Assembly: GCF_000255705.1 (NCBI RefSeq)
Contig: NZ_JH636440.1
Span: 212,464-268,490, forward strand
Length of the DNA: 56,027 bases
DNA from: Zavarzinella formosa DSM 19928
GTDB taxonomy: Bacteria > Planctomycetota > Planctomycetia > Gemmatales > Gemmataceae
Reading direction: 5' to 3'
Shown one piece after another: positions 42,795 to 51,570 of this stretch. The position numbers were made by a program, and so were the translations under genes. The notes beneath the pieces are model-generated. The model made no database searches and had not been told where the DNA came from. It was given only the letters and a program-made list of their open reading frames with translations. Within the stretch, counting starts at the first letter, position 1; every line of letters starts with the position of its first letter.

Positions 42795-43913
42795 ATGAGC
42801 GAGACCGTTCAAGAAACCCCTTCTCACTCGCGTCGCAAGACGTTGGCCTTGATCATTGGCGCCACCTTCCTCGGCGTGGCTCTCTACGCCCTCCAATCAT
42901 CCCGGCCGGAATCAGTGGCTGTCGCCGACGACCCGGCCGGGAAGGCCGTCAACCCCGCCCGCCGGGCGGTGGATGCCGCCAATTCGTTCCTCGACGGGCT
43001 GGACCCGAAACTCCGCGAGAAAGCGGTGTTCGAGTTCGACAGCACGAAGAAATCCACTTGGTCGAACTTGCCGGTGACCATCGTTCAGCGCAACGGCATC
43101 AAGCTCGGCGACCTCTCCAAGGAGCAGCGGGCCAAGGCGATGGCCGTGGTTGCGGCCGTCCTCAGCAAAGAGGGATACCAAAAAGTGATCGACATCATGG
43201 ATGGCGATCAGAAATTGACCGAGAGGGGTGGCAAAGACGGCGGCAAGGACAAAGGCGGGAAAGCCGCTCCCAAGGGGCCGATGTTCGGTACCGATCTGTA
43301 TTTCTTGGCGATCTTCGGCGTCCCGTCGGAAACCAAGCCGTGGATGGTTCAGTTCGGCGGCCATCATCTCGGGGTCAACGTCACCATTGTCGGCAAGAAA
43401 TTTGTGCTGACCCCGACCCACACCGGGGCGCAACCGGGATTGTTCAAACGCGGCGAAATGGATGTGCGACCGCTCGGCAAAGAGCAGGACACTGCCTTCA
43501 AACTGGTGGCCGCCCTGGACGAGAAGCAGCGGCCGCAAGCCGTCATCGGGGAACGCCCGACCGGGGAATTGCTGCTCGGGCCGGGACGAGACGGCAAGAC
43601 GATTGAGGCGAAAGGGATCAAAGGCTCCGCGCTAACCGCCGAGCAGCAGGCGTTGCTCTTGGAAGTGATCGGGACATGGGTCAACATCGTCGAGGCCGAC
43701 ACGGCCGCCGCCCGGATGACGGCCATCAAGGAGAAGATTGGCGAGACCTATTTCGCCTGGAGCGGGCCGGTCGATCAAGGCAAGGCCGCCTACTTCCGGG
43801 TGCAGGGGCCAAACGCGATCATCGAATACGCTCCGCAAGGTGGTAACGACCACATACACACGGTCTATCGCAACCCTGAAGATGAATACGGGGCGGGTTC
43901 GATCAAGCCATGA
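42795..43913 (+). CDS. DUF3500-family secreted protein
   Basis: Product of 372 residues. The ATG at 42795 has CAGGAG about nine bases before it. An N-terminal membrane segment (TLALIIGATFLGVALYAL) precedes a long soluble domain with DUF3500 signatures: SKEGYQKVIDIMDGD, LYFLAIFGVPSETKPWMVQF, FGGHHLGVNVTIVGK, and a C-terminal YFRVQGPNAIIEYAPQ and DHIHTVYRNPEDEYG. A Lys/Gly-rich insert (GGKDGGKDKGGKAAPKG) is unusual. DUF3500 is of unknown function. HupE/UreJ gene follows. Confidence 0.9.
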   Translation: MSETVQETPSHSRRKTLALIIGATFLGVALYALQSSRPESVAVADDPAGKAVNPARRAVDAANSFLDGLDPKLREKAVFEFDSTKKSTWSNLPVTIVQRNGIKLGDLSKEQRAKAMAVVAAVLSKEGYQKVIDIMDGDQKLTERGGKDGGKDKGGKAAPKGPMFGTDLYFLAIFGVPSETKPWMVQFGGHHLGVNVTIVGKKFVLTPTHTGAQPGLFKRGEMDVRPLGKEQDTAFKLVAALDEKQRPQAVIGERPTGELLLGPGRDGKTIEAKGIKGSALTAEQQALLLEVIGTWVNIVEADTAAARMTAIKEKIGETYFAWSGPVDQGKAAYFRVQGPNAIIEYAPQGGNDHIHTVYRNPEDEYGAGSIKP

Positions 43914-43958
43914 CAGCACAATGTGCCGCGACGCGATAAGACGGTGGGCGTTGACGAA

Positions 43959-45134
43959 ATGAATATCCGGATTGCCATTCTGCTTCTCGTCATTCTTCCT
44001 TGGCTCGCGTCGCCCGCTTACGCACACCAACTGGATGAATATCTGCAAGCCACGACCGTTGCCGTGAAACGCGACCGCGTCGTTTTGGAAATCCGCATGG
44101 TCGCCGGCGCCGAGGTGGCGAAGAAAGTACTGGCCGGCATCGACACCGATGGCGATCAGATGATTTCGGAAGCCGAGCAACATGCCTATGCCGAGCGGGT
44201 CCGTCTTGATTTGGCGACGACGATGGACGGTAACCCGCTGACACTTCGACCGATCTCTTTGTCGTTCCCGACGGTTGAAGAGGTGATCAAGGGGCGGGGG
44301 GACATTGTCATCGAATTCGAGGCGGACATGCCGCCCGGCGCCTCCGCTCATCGACTGGCTCTTGAGAACCGCCATCACAGTGCCATTGCCGTCTACCTTG
44401 TGAATTGCCTGATGCCGCGCGATCCGGGCGTCCGCATCATCGACCAGAATCGGAACCTCAACCAGTCGTCCTATCAACTCGATTTTGCCTTGGATGATGC
44501 CGGGTCATCACCGGCCGAATCCAATCAATGGGCGGGCGAGACGGGCGGCTTGGCGGTGATGAAATCTTACTTCATCCACGGCGTTCACCACATCCTCACC
44601 GGATACGATCATTTGTTGTTCGTCGCCGCCCTGGCGCTCGCGGCGGCCACTTTTTGGGAATTGGTGAAGGTGGTGACCGCCTTTACGCTCGCGCACTCCC
44701 TCACCCTGACGCTGGCGGCCCTCGACCTCGTTCACTTGCCCGAACGGGTTGTCGAGCCTCTGATCGCCGCCAGCATCGTTTTCGTGGCGGTGCAAAACAT
44801 CCTGGGTTATTCCCAAGGGCGAGGCCGGCTGGCGGCGGCTTTCTTCTTCGGCCTGTTCCACGGCTTGGGTTTTGCCGGCGGCCTGCTTGATCTCATGCAC
44901 CAGATGCCGCGAGAGACGGTTCTTTCGGCCATCTTCGGTTTCAGCGTCGGCGTCGAGACGGGACACCTGACGGTGCTGTTGCCATTGTTCGTTCTTCTGG
45001 CGGCGATACGTCGCTCACAGCGAGAAGTTACCCCGCAAGCGAGTCGTTCAATGGCGATTCAACGCTATGGCTCCACCGGGATTTTGGTGGCGGGCGTGTA
45101 CTTCCTTTGCATGGCCTTGGCGGGCCAGTCCTGA
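43959..45134 (+). CDS. HupE/UreJ-like membrane protein with extracytoplasmic domain
   Basis: Product of 391 residues from the ATG at 43959 (the GTG at 43923 would add 12 residues before the signal peptide). A signal peptide (ILLLVILPWLASPAYAHQ) is followed by a ~170-residue domain with an EF-hand-like DTDGDQMISEAE and then a six-helix HupE/UreJ type region with HGVHHILTGYDHLLFVAAL, FTLAHSLTLTLAALDL, and FGLFHGLGFAGGL. HupE proteins carry nickel in other bacteria; the conserved HxxxD histidines are here. The metal for this member is unknown. Confidence 0.88.
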   Translation: MNIRIAILLLVILPWLASPAYAHQLDEYLQATTVAVKRDRVVLEIRMVAGAEVAKKVLAGIDTDGDQMISEAEQHAYAERVRLDLATTMDGNPLTLRPISLSFPTVEEVIKGRGDIVIEFEADMPPGASAHRLALENRHHSAIAVYLVNCLMPRDPGVRIIDQNRNLNQSSYQLDFALDDAGSSPAESNQWAGETGGLAVMKSYFIHGVHHILTGYDHLLFVAALALAAATFWELVKVVTAFTLAHSLTLTLAALDLVHLPERVVEPLIAASIVFVAVQNILGYSQGRGRLAAAFFFGLFHGLGFAGGLLDLMHQMPRETVLSAIFGFSVGVETGHLTVLLPLFVLLAAIRRSQREVTPQASRSMAIQRYGSTGILVAGVYFLCMALAGQS

Positions 45135-45243
45135 ACTTTGGACGGCATCATTTTCCGATTCGCAAATGACTCGGCTCCGACCGGAGGTTAGAATCGGGTC
45201 GCCCCGATCCTCGCCGCTTGCTTCAACTTCCGGGAGACATCAC

Positions 45244-46452
45244 ATGGCCGATCCGCTCGACCGTCGGGAGGCGATTCGTTTGGGCGTGGCCGGATTGGTG
45301 GCCGGGGCGGCCGTCGAGCGGATTCGGGGGGATGAGATTCCCCGCGCGGCGGCCGGTGAAGTTCCGGCCAGGCCGTTTTTGACGCCGGGCAAAGACTTCA
45401 CGGATGTCAGCCGGGGAAGTCCGGTGCCGCACACGTTGAAGGGAGAGGCTCTGGCCAAGGCCCGGCTTACCCCGGAAACATGGAAACTGGAAATCGTCGC
45501 CGAGGACAAGGCGACCATCGACAAGCCGGTCACCCTTGACTTGCCCGCCTTGCTCAAGCTCGGCGAGACACACGGCGTCCGGTTCTTGAAGGCGATGCAG
45601 TGCAACAATATTCCCCGGCCGCTCGGGCAGGGATTGTGGAAGGGCGTTCCCCTCCGCGATGTGTTGAAGCTTTGCGGCAAACTCGCCAACACCCGGCGGC
45701 TGTTCTATTGGGGCTTCCACAACGACAAGCCGGAGCAAATCTTCAAGTCGTCGCTGGCGATGAGCCAGGTTCTCGACACGCCGCCGGGGGAGCTGCCACC
45801 GTTTCTGGCATACAAGTTGAACGGGTCGCCGATCTCGCTGGAACGCGGCGGCCCGGTGCGGATGGTGGTGCCGTGGGCGCACGGGTTCAAGTCGATCAAG
45901 TGGATTCACAAAATCATCCTGACCAACAACCACGAAGCCAACGATACCTATGCCGAGAAGAACAACGACCCCGAATCGTATCTGAAAACGTCCGCCCATC
46001 TCGATGACTCGAAGGAACAGACATTTTCGGCCGACAAGCCGGTCATTGTGCGCGGGACCGCGATGGTTGGCTGGCCGGGGCTGGAGCGGGTCGAATATTG
46101 GCTTCGCCCCGACACCCGCACGGGGGGCAAACTGGCCGAGGGTGATCCGGCTTGGGCCAAGGCCGAGTGGAAGCCCGGCGCCATCGACCCGTTGCCGGCC
46201 GACTGGGGTGGCCTGCCGGAAGGCGTTTCGCCAAAGGATGTGTGGGGCTTCACCAAGGAGGGCAAGCCGAGGGAATGGCCCCTGCGGTTCAGCGTCGCCC
46301 ACTGGACGCTGACGCTGACCGGGTTGAAACCGGGCAAATACGAATTGCGGGTGCGAACCGTGGACAAAAACGGTTTCGCCCAGCCAGAGCCTCGCCCCAA
46401 CCAACAGTCGGGCAAGAACATGATTCCATGCAAGTTGTTCACGGTGGCCTGA
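45244..46452 (+). CDS. Sulfite-oxidase-fold molybdopterin oxidoreductase
   Basis: A 402-residue protein. The N-terminus DRREAIRLGVAGLVAGA carries a twin-arginine-like motif, so export by Tat is likely. The oxidoreductase molybdopterin-binding domain has the ligand-type FLKAMQCNNIP (Cys near residue 120), WKGVPLRDVLKLCG, the FVVPWAHGFKSIKWIHKI region and NDTYAEKN; the C-terminal Ig-like Mo-co dimerisation domain (RGTAMVGWPGLERVEYWLRP ... ELRVRTVDKNG) completes the fold. Substrate unknown. No haem or partner subunit is adjacent. Confidence 0.87.
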   Translation: MADPLDRREAIRLGVAGLVAGAAVERIRGDEIPRAAAGEVPARPFLTPGKDFTDVSRGSPVPHTLKGEALAKARLTPETWKLEIVAEDKATIDKPVTLDLPALLKLGETHGVRFLKAMQCNNIPRPLGQGLWKGVPLRDVLKLCGKLANTRRLFYWGFHNDKPEQIFKSSLAMSQVLDTPPGELPPFLAYKLNGSPISLERGGPVRMVVPWAHGFKSIKWIHKIILTNNHEANDTYAEKNNDPESYLKTSAHLDDSKEQTFSADKPVIVRGTAMVGWPGLERVEYWLRPDTRTGGKLAEGDPAWAKAEWKPGAIDPLPADWGGLPEGVSPKDVWGFTKEGKPREWPLRFSVAHWTLTLTGLKPGKYELRVRTVDKNGFAQPEPRPNQQSGKNMIPCKLFTVA

Positions 46453-46548
46453 GACGGGCATCCCTCTTCAACTCGTCTTGCCCAAACTTTGCAAATCGGT
46501 TATTCCCATTCCACCACCCAACATCGGGAGACTTTTCGGCTGCGCCGC

Positions 46549-47535
46549 ATGATGTTCAATCACCTGTTACGAAAGGGACGTTCCGTCTCCCATCGGCTCC
46601 TGGGCCATCGCCGGATGGCCCGCCGGACGCGGGCTTCCGTGGCCGTGGTGATGTATCACGGCGTCACGCGCGAGCCGTTGCCGTTCTTCAACTGGTGTCA
46701 GCTCGACGCCGGTTCTTTTGAACAGCAGATGCGGTTCCTTGCGGATGAATATGCCGTCCTCCCGTTGACGGAGGTGGTGGATCGTCTCACGGCTCACCGG
46801 CCTTTGCCGGAACACACGGCCGTCGTGACATTCGACGACGGTTTCCGCAATGTCGCCACGACGGCGTATCCGATCATGGAACGCCATCAGATTCACTCCA
46901 CGGTCTTCGTGGTGACCGGCCTCGTCGGGACGCATCAGCCCCCGTGGACCGACCGGCTTTTTCAAACGATTGCGAATACCCCGGTCTCTTCTGTCACCTT
47001 CGAGGGAACAGACTGGCCGTTGACGACGCCGGAACGCCGATCATCCGCCCACCGGGCGATTTGCAAGCGGTTGAAGCAGATTGACAACGACCGGAAGGAA
47101 GAACACCTCCGGGAATTGTTCCGGCAGTTGGGCGGCTGCCCCGAAGTGTCGCCGGATTCGCCGCTGGCGACGATGGGTTGGGATGAGATCGGCCATCTGT
47201 CGCGTGGCGGCCTGATAAGCTTCGGCTCCCACACGCACACGCACCCGATTTTGTCGAGATGTTCGCCCGAGGCGCAACGCGAAGAGTTAACCCGCTCGCG
47301 GGACATCCTGCGGGACCGGCTCGGGAGCGCCGACTTGTTCGCCTACCCGAACGGCACGCGGGGCGATTTTACAGATGACACGAAGCGGTTGCTGGCCGAG
47401 ACCGGCTACCGCTGCGGGCTGGCGACCGTGCCCGGTTTGAACGGCGCCAATGCGGACTTGTTTGAACTTCGCCGCGTCAACGTGGGCGCGGACGAGGGCT
47501 TTTCCCAGTTTCAACTGAACATGATCGGATGGTGA
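46549..47535 (+). CDS. Polysaccharide deacetylase-family protein (NodB fold)
   Basis: Protein of 328 residues containing the NodB homology domain: VVMYHGVTRE, VTFDDGFRNVATTAYPIM (catalytic Asp-Asp motif) and SHTHTHPILSR (metal His pair), and a later FAYPNGTRGDF segment. Carbohydrate esterase 4 enzymes remove N-acetyl groups from polysaccharides or peptidoglycan. The exact start is uncertain: 46549 is taken here, 46489 is also possible. The methyltransferase gene overlaps its end by seven bases, so the two act in one operon, perhaps in cell-surface polysaccharide synthesis. Confidence 0.88.
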   Translation: MMFNHLLRKGRSVSHRLLGHRRMARRTRASVAVVMYHGVTREPLPFFNWCQLDAGSFEQQMRFLADEYAVLPLTEVVDRLTAHRPLPEHTAVVTFDDGFRNVATTAYPIMERHQIHSTVFVVTGLVGTHQPPWTDRLFQTIANTPVSSVTFEGTDWPLTTPERRSSAHRAICKRLKQIDNDRKEEHLRELFRQLGGCPEVSPDSPLATMGWDEIGHLSRGGLISFGSHTHTHPILSRCSPEAQREELTRSRDILRDRLGSADLFAYPNGTRGDFTDDTKRLLAETGYRCGLATVPGLNGANADLFELRRVNVGADEGFSQFQLNMIGW

Positions 47536-48383
47536 ATATGAACGCGACCGCCACCCCCACTCGCCCGGCTGAACACGTCCATACCCATTTCAGTCGTCTG
47601 GCGGAACAGGGAGTTTGGGCAAGCCTGTACGACAACTCCTCTCCCAAGGTCACGGTCGAAACGTGGTCGTTCCTCATCCGCGCCCGTCGGGTGATCGAAC
47701 TGCTGCGGACGGTCGGCACCGGCCCCGGCGACGTGCTTGATCTGGGTTGCGGCACCGCCCCGATTGCCCGCAGTCTGGTGGCGATGGGGGGCCATTACAC
47801 CGGGACCGACTTCTCCCCGCAAATGATCGACGCCGCCCGCGCGAACATCGGCGACTTGGTGATCGGCGGCAACGCTGACCTGCAAGTCGGGCTGGCGACC
47901 ACCCCGGACTTTGCGGACGCCAGTTTCGACACGATCATCGCGATGGGCGTGTTGGAATATCTGACACGAGACCAACTCACGCAAACCTTGCGCGGGGTTA
48001 GCCGAATGCTCCGGCCGGGGGGTGTGGCTTTGCTGACAATCCCCAAGCGCCGGAACTGGGGCCGATTGGTTCTTGCGGGTTTGTACCCGTTGCGAAAGGC
48101 CATCCAATTCCGGCCGTACCGGAAAAACCTTAAGCTGGAACAACAGGAAGAATTTCGCCGACTGTATCTCACCCCCGGCGAACTGGACCAAGCCTGCGAG
48201 GCCGCCGGAATGGAGAAGGCCGATGCGCGGCATTACAACGTGCAGCCCGCCTGCCGCCCGGCCACGCTGGTGGCCCCGCGTCTGTGCCACTTGGTGAACC
48301 GCCCCTTCGAGGGATTGGCCCGCGTCCCCGGCGCGAACTTTCTTGCCACTGGTTACATTGGGATGTACCGGAAGGCCAACTGA
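47529..48383 (+). CDS. SAM-dependent methyltransferase, class I
   Basis: Rossmann methyltransferase of 284 residues with the SAM-binding VLDLGCGTAPIARSL, the acidic loop YTGTDFSPQMIDAA, SFDTIIAMGVLEYL and MLRPGGVALLTIP motifs. C-terminal ~70 residues (PLRKAIQFRPYRKNLKLEQQ) form a basic lid of unknown target. Overlap with the deacetylase gene implies coupling and a polysaccharide- or lipid-related substrate. Starts at 47529 or Met4 (47538) are equivalent. Confidence 0.88.
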   Translation: MVNMNATATPTRPAEHVHTHFSRLAEQGVWASLYDNSSPKVTVETWSFLIRARRVIELLRTVGTGPGDVLDLGCGTAPIARSLVAMGGHYTGTDFSPQMIDAARANIGDLVIGGNADLQVGLATTPDFADASFDTIIAMGVLEYLTRDQLTQTLRGVSRMLRPGGVALLTIPKRRNWGRLVLAGLYPLRKAIQFRPYRKNLKLEQQEEFRRLYLTPGELDQACEAAGMEKADARHYNVQPACRPATLVAPRLCHLVNRPFEGLARVPGANFLATGYIGMYRKAN

Positions 48384-48438
48384 TACCAAATCGCATTGAT
48401 CGACATGCGGGCCGGACAGGTTCTTCGTGCCATGCCAG

Positions 48439-49251
48439 TCACGGAATCAGCGCAAGCCGAAAGCCACTTCCCCAAAATCTCCTCGCCGGCTCGAGTGCAT
48501 TGCGGCAGGCGGCCCGGCATAGCTCGGGATCGTTAAAATAATGCCCGCCTCGCATCGACCGGGTTTGACTTTTTTCGTCGTAAAAATTGTCGCACCATTC
48601 AGACACGTTCCCGTGCATGTCGCAAAGGCCCCAAGGGTGCGGAGCGATCTTTTCAAAACTTCCCACCGGCATAACCTTGCCCGGGGACATCCCTTTTGTC
48701 TTCGTGCCGTATGGGTGTTCCGCGTTGCAGTTCGCCTTGTCCCCGTTCAACTCGCCGCCCCAATAAAACGCATTCTTGTTGCCCTTCCCTCCCCGACAGG
48801 CATATTCCCATTCGTCTTCGTTCGGCAGCCGAACCTTCATGCCCTTCACTCCGCATTTTTCGATGAATTTCTGGCAGTCCTTCCAACTGATTTCGTCTAT
48901 CGGCAACGCCGGTCCCACGGCGATCTTGGAAGGAAGCTCGATTTTCGGAGGGGCATCCTTGGGTTCGGGCGGCTTGACGGGCGGCTTTGGTTCGCCCATC
49001 AAGCCATTCCACTCCCCTTGGGTGACCTCGTATTTTCCGAGCCAGAATCCCTTGGTCTCCAGCACGTGTTCCTTCTCCAAAAAGTGCCGGCCTGCTTCGT
49101 CCTCGGGCGATCCCAGTGTCGCCTTGCCGGCCGGTATCCAGCAAAACTTCATCTTCACGCCCTTGGCAATTTCAAACTCGCGTTCCTCACCGGCTTTCGG
49201 CTCGGCGATGGCGACGGCGGGGAACAACAAGAGCAACAACAATCGGCTCAT
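48439..49251 (-). CDS. Secreted SUMF1-type protein (paralogue b)
   Basis: Product of 270 residues from the ATG at 49251 (GGAG five bases before). Signal peptide SRLLLLLLFPAVAIAEPK, then the SUMF1 fold: FCWIPAGKATLGS, KYEVTQGEWNGL, IDEISWKDCQKFIEK, RLPNEDEWEYACRGG, HPWGLCDMHGNVSEWCDN, SMRGGHYF and SGFRLALIP. It is clearly a paralogue of the 16525-17280 protein, differing mainly by a Pro/Lys insert (PKPPVKPPEPKDAPP). Cysteines close to the C-terminus (LCRAACRN) could be a formylglycine-type pair, which the other copy lacks. Target unknown. Confidence 0.88.
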   Translation of the reverse strand: MSRLLLLLLFPAVAIAEPKAGEEREFEIAKGVKMKFCWIPAGKATLGSPEDEAGRHFLEKEHVLETKGFWLGKYEVTQGEWNGLMGEPKPPVKPPEPKDAPPKIELPSKIAVGPALPIDEISWKDCQKFIEKCGVKGMKVRLPNEDEWEYACRGGKGNKNAFYWGGELNGDKANCNAEHPYGTKTKGMSPGKVMPVGSFEKIAPHPWGLCDMHGNVSEWCDNFYDEKSQTRSMRGGHYFNDPELCRAACRNALEPARRFWGSGFRLALIP

Positions 49252-49492
49252 CGGCGACTCCATCGTCAAGAATGTTGTGTTCGAATTTCATTGGGAATTG
49301 TCGCTGATTCGCATGCCCAAGGCCATCGCAAACTTCAACCATTCCCCGCGCCCCGCCCGGCTCGTCAACAGGCGTGAATCAAAGCGCTTCGTCGCTCTCT
49401 TCAATCGCCGATTGACCAAACCGCCGGGCCTCACGATGATGATGGCTGGCCGTTCCCGGACTCCGAACGGCCGTATTTCGGATGCCTGCCGG

Positions 49493-49852
49493 ATGCCGAG
49501 GGTGTTTGTCAACTCGACGACTCGCGATCTCAAAAGTTGCCGGGAGTTGATGGCCGACCGGGCCAGAACGCACGGTCACGAAGTCGTTTTCGAGGAAGAA
49601 TTCGAGTTGTGTGTGGTTGGACTACCCGACCATCTCACAGAGACTTCGGAATTTGCTGGCCCCATGCGACGCCGTGATTCATCTGGCTGGTTTTGTCGAT
49701 GGGCAAGAGCCGGTGAATCGGCCGAAAAGAAGGCCCGGCGGCCCTGACGGAGGTGCAGGCGCTGGAACGCCGCATCGACGAGGCCTCGGAGTCGTTCAAA
49801 AAACTGCTGATGGCCCTATCGGGCGCCAGACCAAAGCCTCCTGCCCGGTGAC
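49493..49852 (+). pseudogene. Frameshifted DUF4062-domain gene remnant
   Basis: From an ATG at 49493 the frame reads RVFVNSTTRDLKSCRELMAD and HEVVFEEEFEL, the start of a DUF4062 (TIR-like) domain. The continuation DYPTISQRLRNLLAPCDAVI and LAGFVDGQEPVNRP is in another frame, so a shift occurs near 49605-49615. A third frame then gives GPAALTEVQALERRIDEASE and stops about 49850. No signal of a complete gene remains, and the reading is by eye. DUF4062 is found at the N-terminus of STAND/TPR defence-like proteins. Confidence 0.7.
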
Positions 49853-50652
49853 CATCCCGGCCCTCCTCGTGGGCCTCTGGGTGTTGCAACAATCGGTCGC
49901 TTGGCTGCCACGCGACGGCCCTGACAGTCCCAACGCCCTGCTGAAAAAGCACTTCCCTTGTTCGCCAAGCATTCCAAAGAACTAACTTGAGGCGTAGAAA
50001 CCAATGCTTGCCAAGGGGGGAGTTGGAGGGGAGCCTTCGGGACTTTAACCTCTCGTCAGTGATCAAGGCGATTGGGTATAACCCAAACCTTTCGCGCATA
50101 TTACGCCAAAAAGAACAAATTACGCCAAGAGACAATGCAAAAGGCGTTCAGTCACCGCAAAGAGATTGATCGCTTTTTTGTTAATATTGGCCGACGTTAT
50201 TTCTTGTTCGCTCACGGCGAAACATGGCGTTGATTGGTGAAAACAAGGTTGTTTAAAAGAGATGAGGGCACGAGAGTTGGTCTGATCGGGACTCGCAACC
50301 GATCAGCTCTCGTGCCCTGTTTGGAGGGAGTAAGATTGGTTTTTTTGACCAACCTTGTGATCCGGGACTCGCATCCGAATCACGCCAGTATTAGGAAGCA
50401 ACAGGTGTGCCATGTCAAACAAAATCTTTTGCCGCAATGTCCGGCTCTCAAAAAAGCCGTGGTTTTCCGAGCCTGCAATCAAAAATGAGGACATGGCTGA
50501 AGGGCATGTGTGCCGCCATCGACCTGTTCTGCCATGCCATGTTGCGAAACGCGACATGAGCCTGTGCGATTTCGCGGCATGTCGCTCATGTTGGTCGGCA
50601 TTCTTCATCCGGCTCGGTTGCTGAATAAGTCTGTTGGCCGTAATTTGGCCAT
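49853..50652. other. Hairpin-rich spacer without a convincing gene
   Basis: About 800 bp before pyrD. Short frames exist but none has a ribosome-binding site or recognisable protein. The stretch is AT-richer around 50090-50260 and contains the direct repeat ATTACGCCAA at 50100 and 50119, twin stem-loops at 50265-50383 (separate entry), and a further dyad GCGACATG/CATGTCGC at 50551-50558 and 50578-50585. It could hold decayed DNA or an unannotated RNA. Confidence 0.5.
50265..50383. repeat. Twin stem-loops sharing an 8-nt loop
   Basis: First hairpin: AGGGCACGAGAG (50265-50276) with CTCTCGTGCCCT (50307-50318), then after a 5-nt bulge CTGATCGG with CCGATCAG around loop GACTCGCAA (50290-50298). 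Second: GTGATCCGG (50357-50365) with CCGAATCAC (50375-50383), one mismatch, around loop GACTCGCAT. So two different stems present the same GACTCGCA loop. An outer pair CAAGGTTG (50244-50251) / CAACCTTG (50350-50357) also exists. Confidence 0.8.
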
Positions 50653-51570
50653 ATGGATATTGATCTCAAGGTCCGATTGGGCCGACTGGACTTTCGCAAC
50701 CCGGTGTTGGTCGCTTCCGGCACGTTTGGATACGCCCGGGAAATGGCCGATCTGGTAGATTTTCAGCAATTGGGAGGCATCGTTCCCAAGACTGTAACCT
50801 CCGCTTCCCGCCCCGGTAATCTGCCTCCCAGAACGGTCGAAACCCCAAGCGGTCTGCTGAACGCCATCGGCCTCGACAACGACGGCATCGATCACTTCCT
50901 CGAACACCATCTTCCCTATCTCACGAGTCTGCCGACGGCCATCATCGGCAATGTGGCCGGCAAGACAGAGGACGACTTTGTCGAACTCGCTCAGAAGATG
51001 GGACAAGCAAAAGGCATGGCAGGCGTTGAATTAAATCTTTCCTGCCCGAATGTCAGCGGCGGGACCGACTTCGCCACCGACCCCGCGATCACCAAACGAA
51101 TCGTTGACCGCTGCCGGGCGGTATGCCCGCATCCGCTGATTGCCAAGTTGACGCCGAACATTGCCAACATCGTCCCCATCGCCAAGGCGGCGGCCGATGG
51201 CGGGGCCGATGCCGTGTCGCTGGCGAACACCTTCCTCGGCATGGCCGTCGACTGGCGGCGGCAAAAGCCCGTCTTGGGGAACATCACCGGCGGCCTGAGC
51301 GGCCCGGCCATCAAGCCGCTGGTGTTGCGGATCGTCTGGCAGGTTGCCAAGGCGAACATCCTGCCGATCATCGCGGTCGGCGGCATCGCCACCCTGGACG
51401 ACGTGATGGAGTTCCTCGTCACCGGGGCCTCGGCCATCCAGATCGGCACCGCCAACTTCTACGACCCGACCGCCAGCGTTCGCATCGTCGACGGGCTGCC
51501 GGCGGCCGTTGCCAGCCTCGGGGCCGGTTCCGTGCGGGAGATCGTGGGCACCCTGAAGAGGCAAGCCTGA
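50653..51570 (+). CDS. pyrD: Dihydroorotate dehydrogenase, class 1B-like
   Basis: FMN flavoprotein of 305 residues in pyrimidine synthesis. Motifs: [60 protein letters not shown] with the catalytic Cys that marks class 1B (class 2 has Ser), [30 protein letters not shown] and [21 protein letters not shown]. Class 1B usually pairs with the PyrK electron-transfer subunit; no pyrK is next to it. The gene after it starts on the last base of its stop codon. Confidence 0.95.
   Translation: MDIDLKVRLGRLDFRNPVLVASGTFGYAREMADLVDFQQLGGIVPKTVTSASRPGNLPPRTVETPSGLLNAIGLDNDGIDHFLEHHLPYLTSLPTAIIGNVAGKTEDDFVELAQKMGQAKGMAGVELNLSCPNVSGGTDFATDPAITKRIVDRCRAVCPHPLIAKLTPNIANIVPIAKAAADGGADAVSLANTFLGMAVDWRRQKPVLGNITGGLSGPAIKPLVLRIVWQVAKANILPIIAVGGIATLDDVMEFLVTGASAIQIGTANFYDPTASVRIVDGLPAAVASLGAGSVREIVGTLKRQA

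Noticed and set aside
48776-49492. Plus-strand frame upstream of the DUF4062 remnant, opposite the SUMF1 gene
   Set aside because: Antisense to a gene with a clear signal peptide and SUMF1 motifs; only the part after 49493 resembles a protein.
49611-49985. Plus-strand frame of 124 codons as a separate gene
   Set aside because: Its first part continues the DUF4062 domain from another frame, so it is better explained as part of a frameshifted pseudogene.
50234-50624. Short plus-strand frames over the twin stem-loops
   Set aside because: They read through hairpin arms, have no ribosome-binding site and match nothing known.
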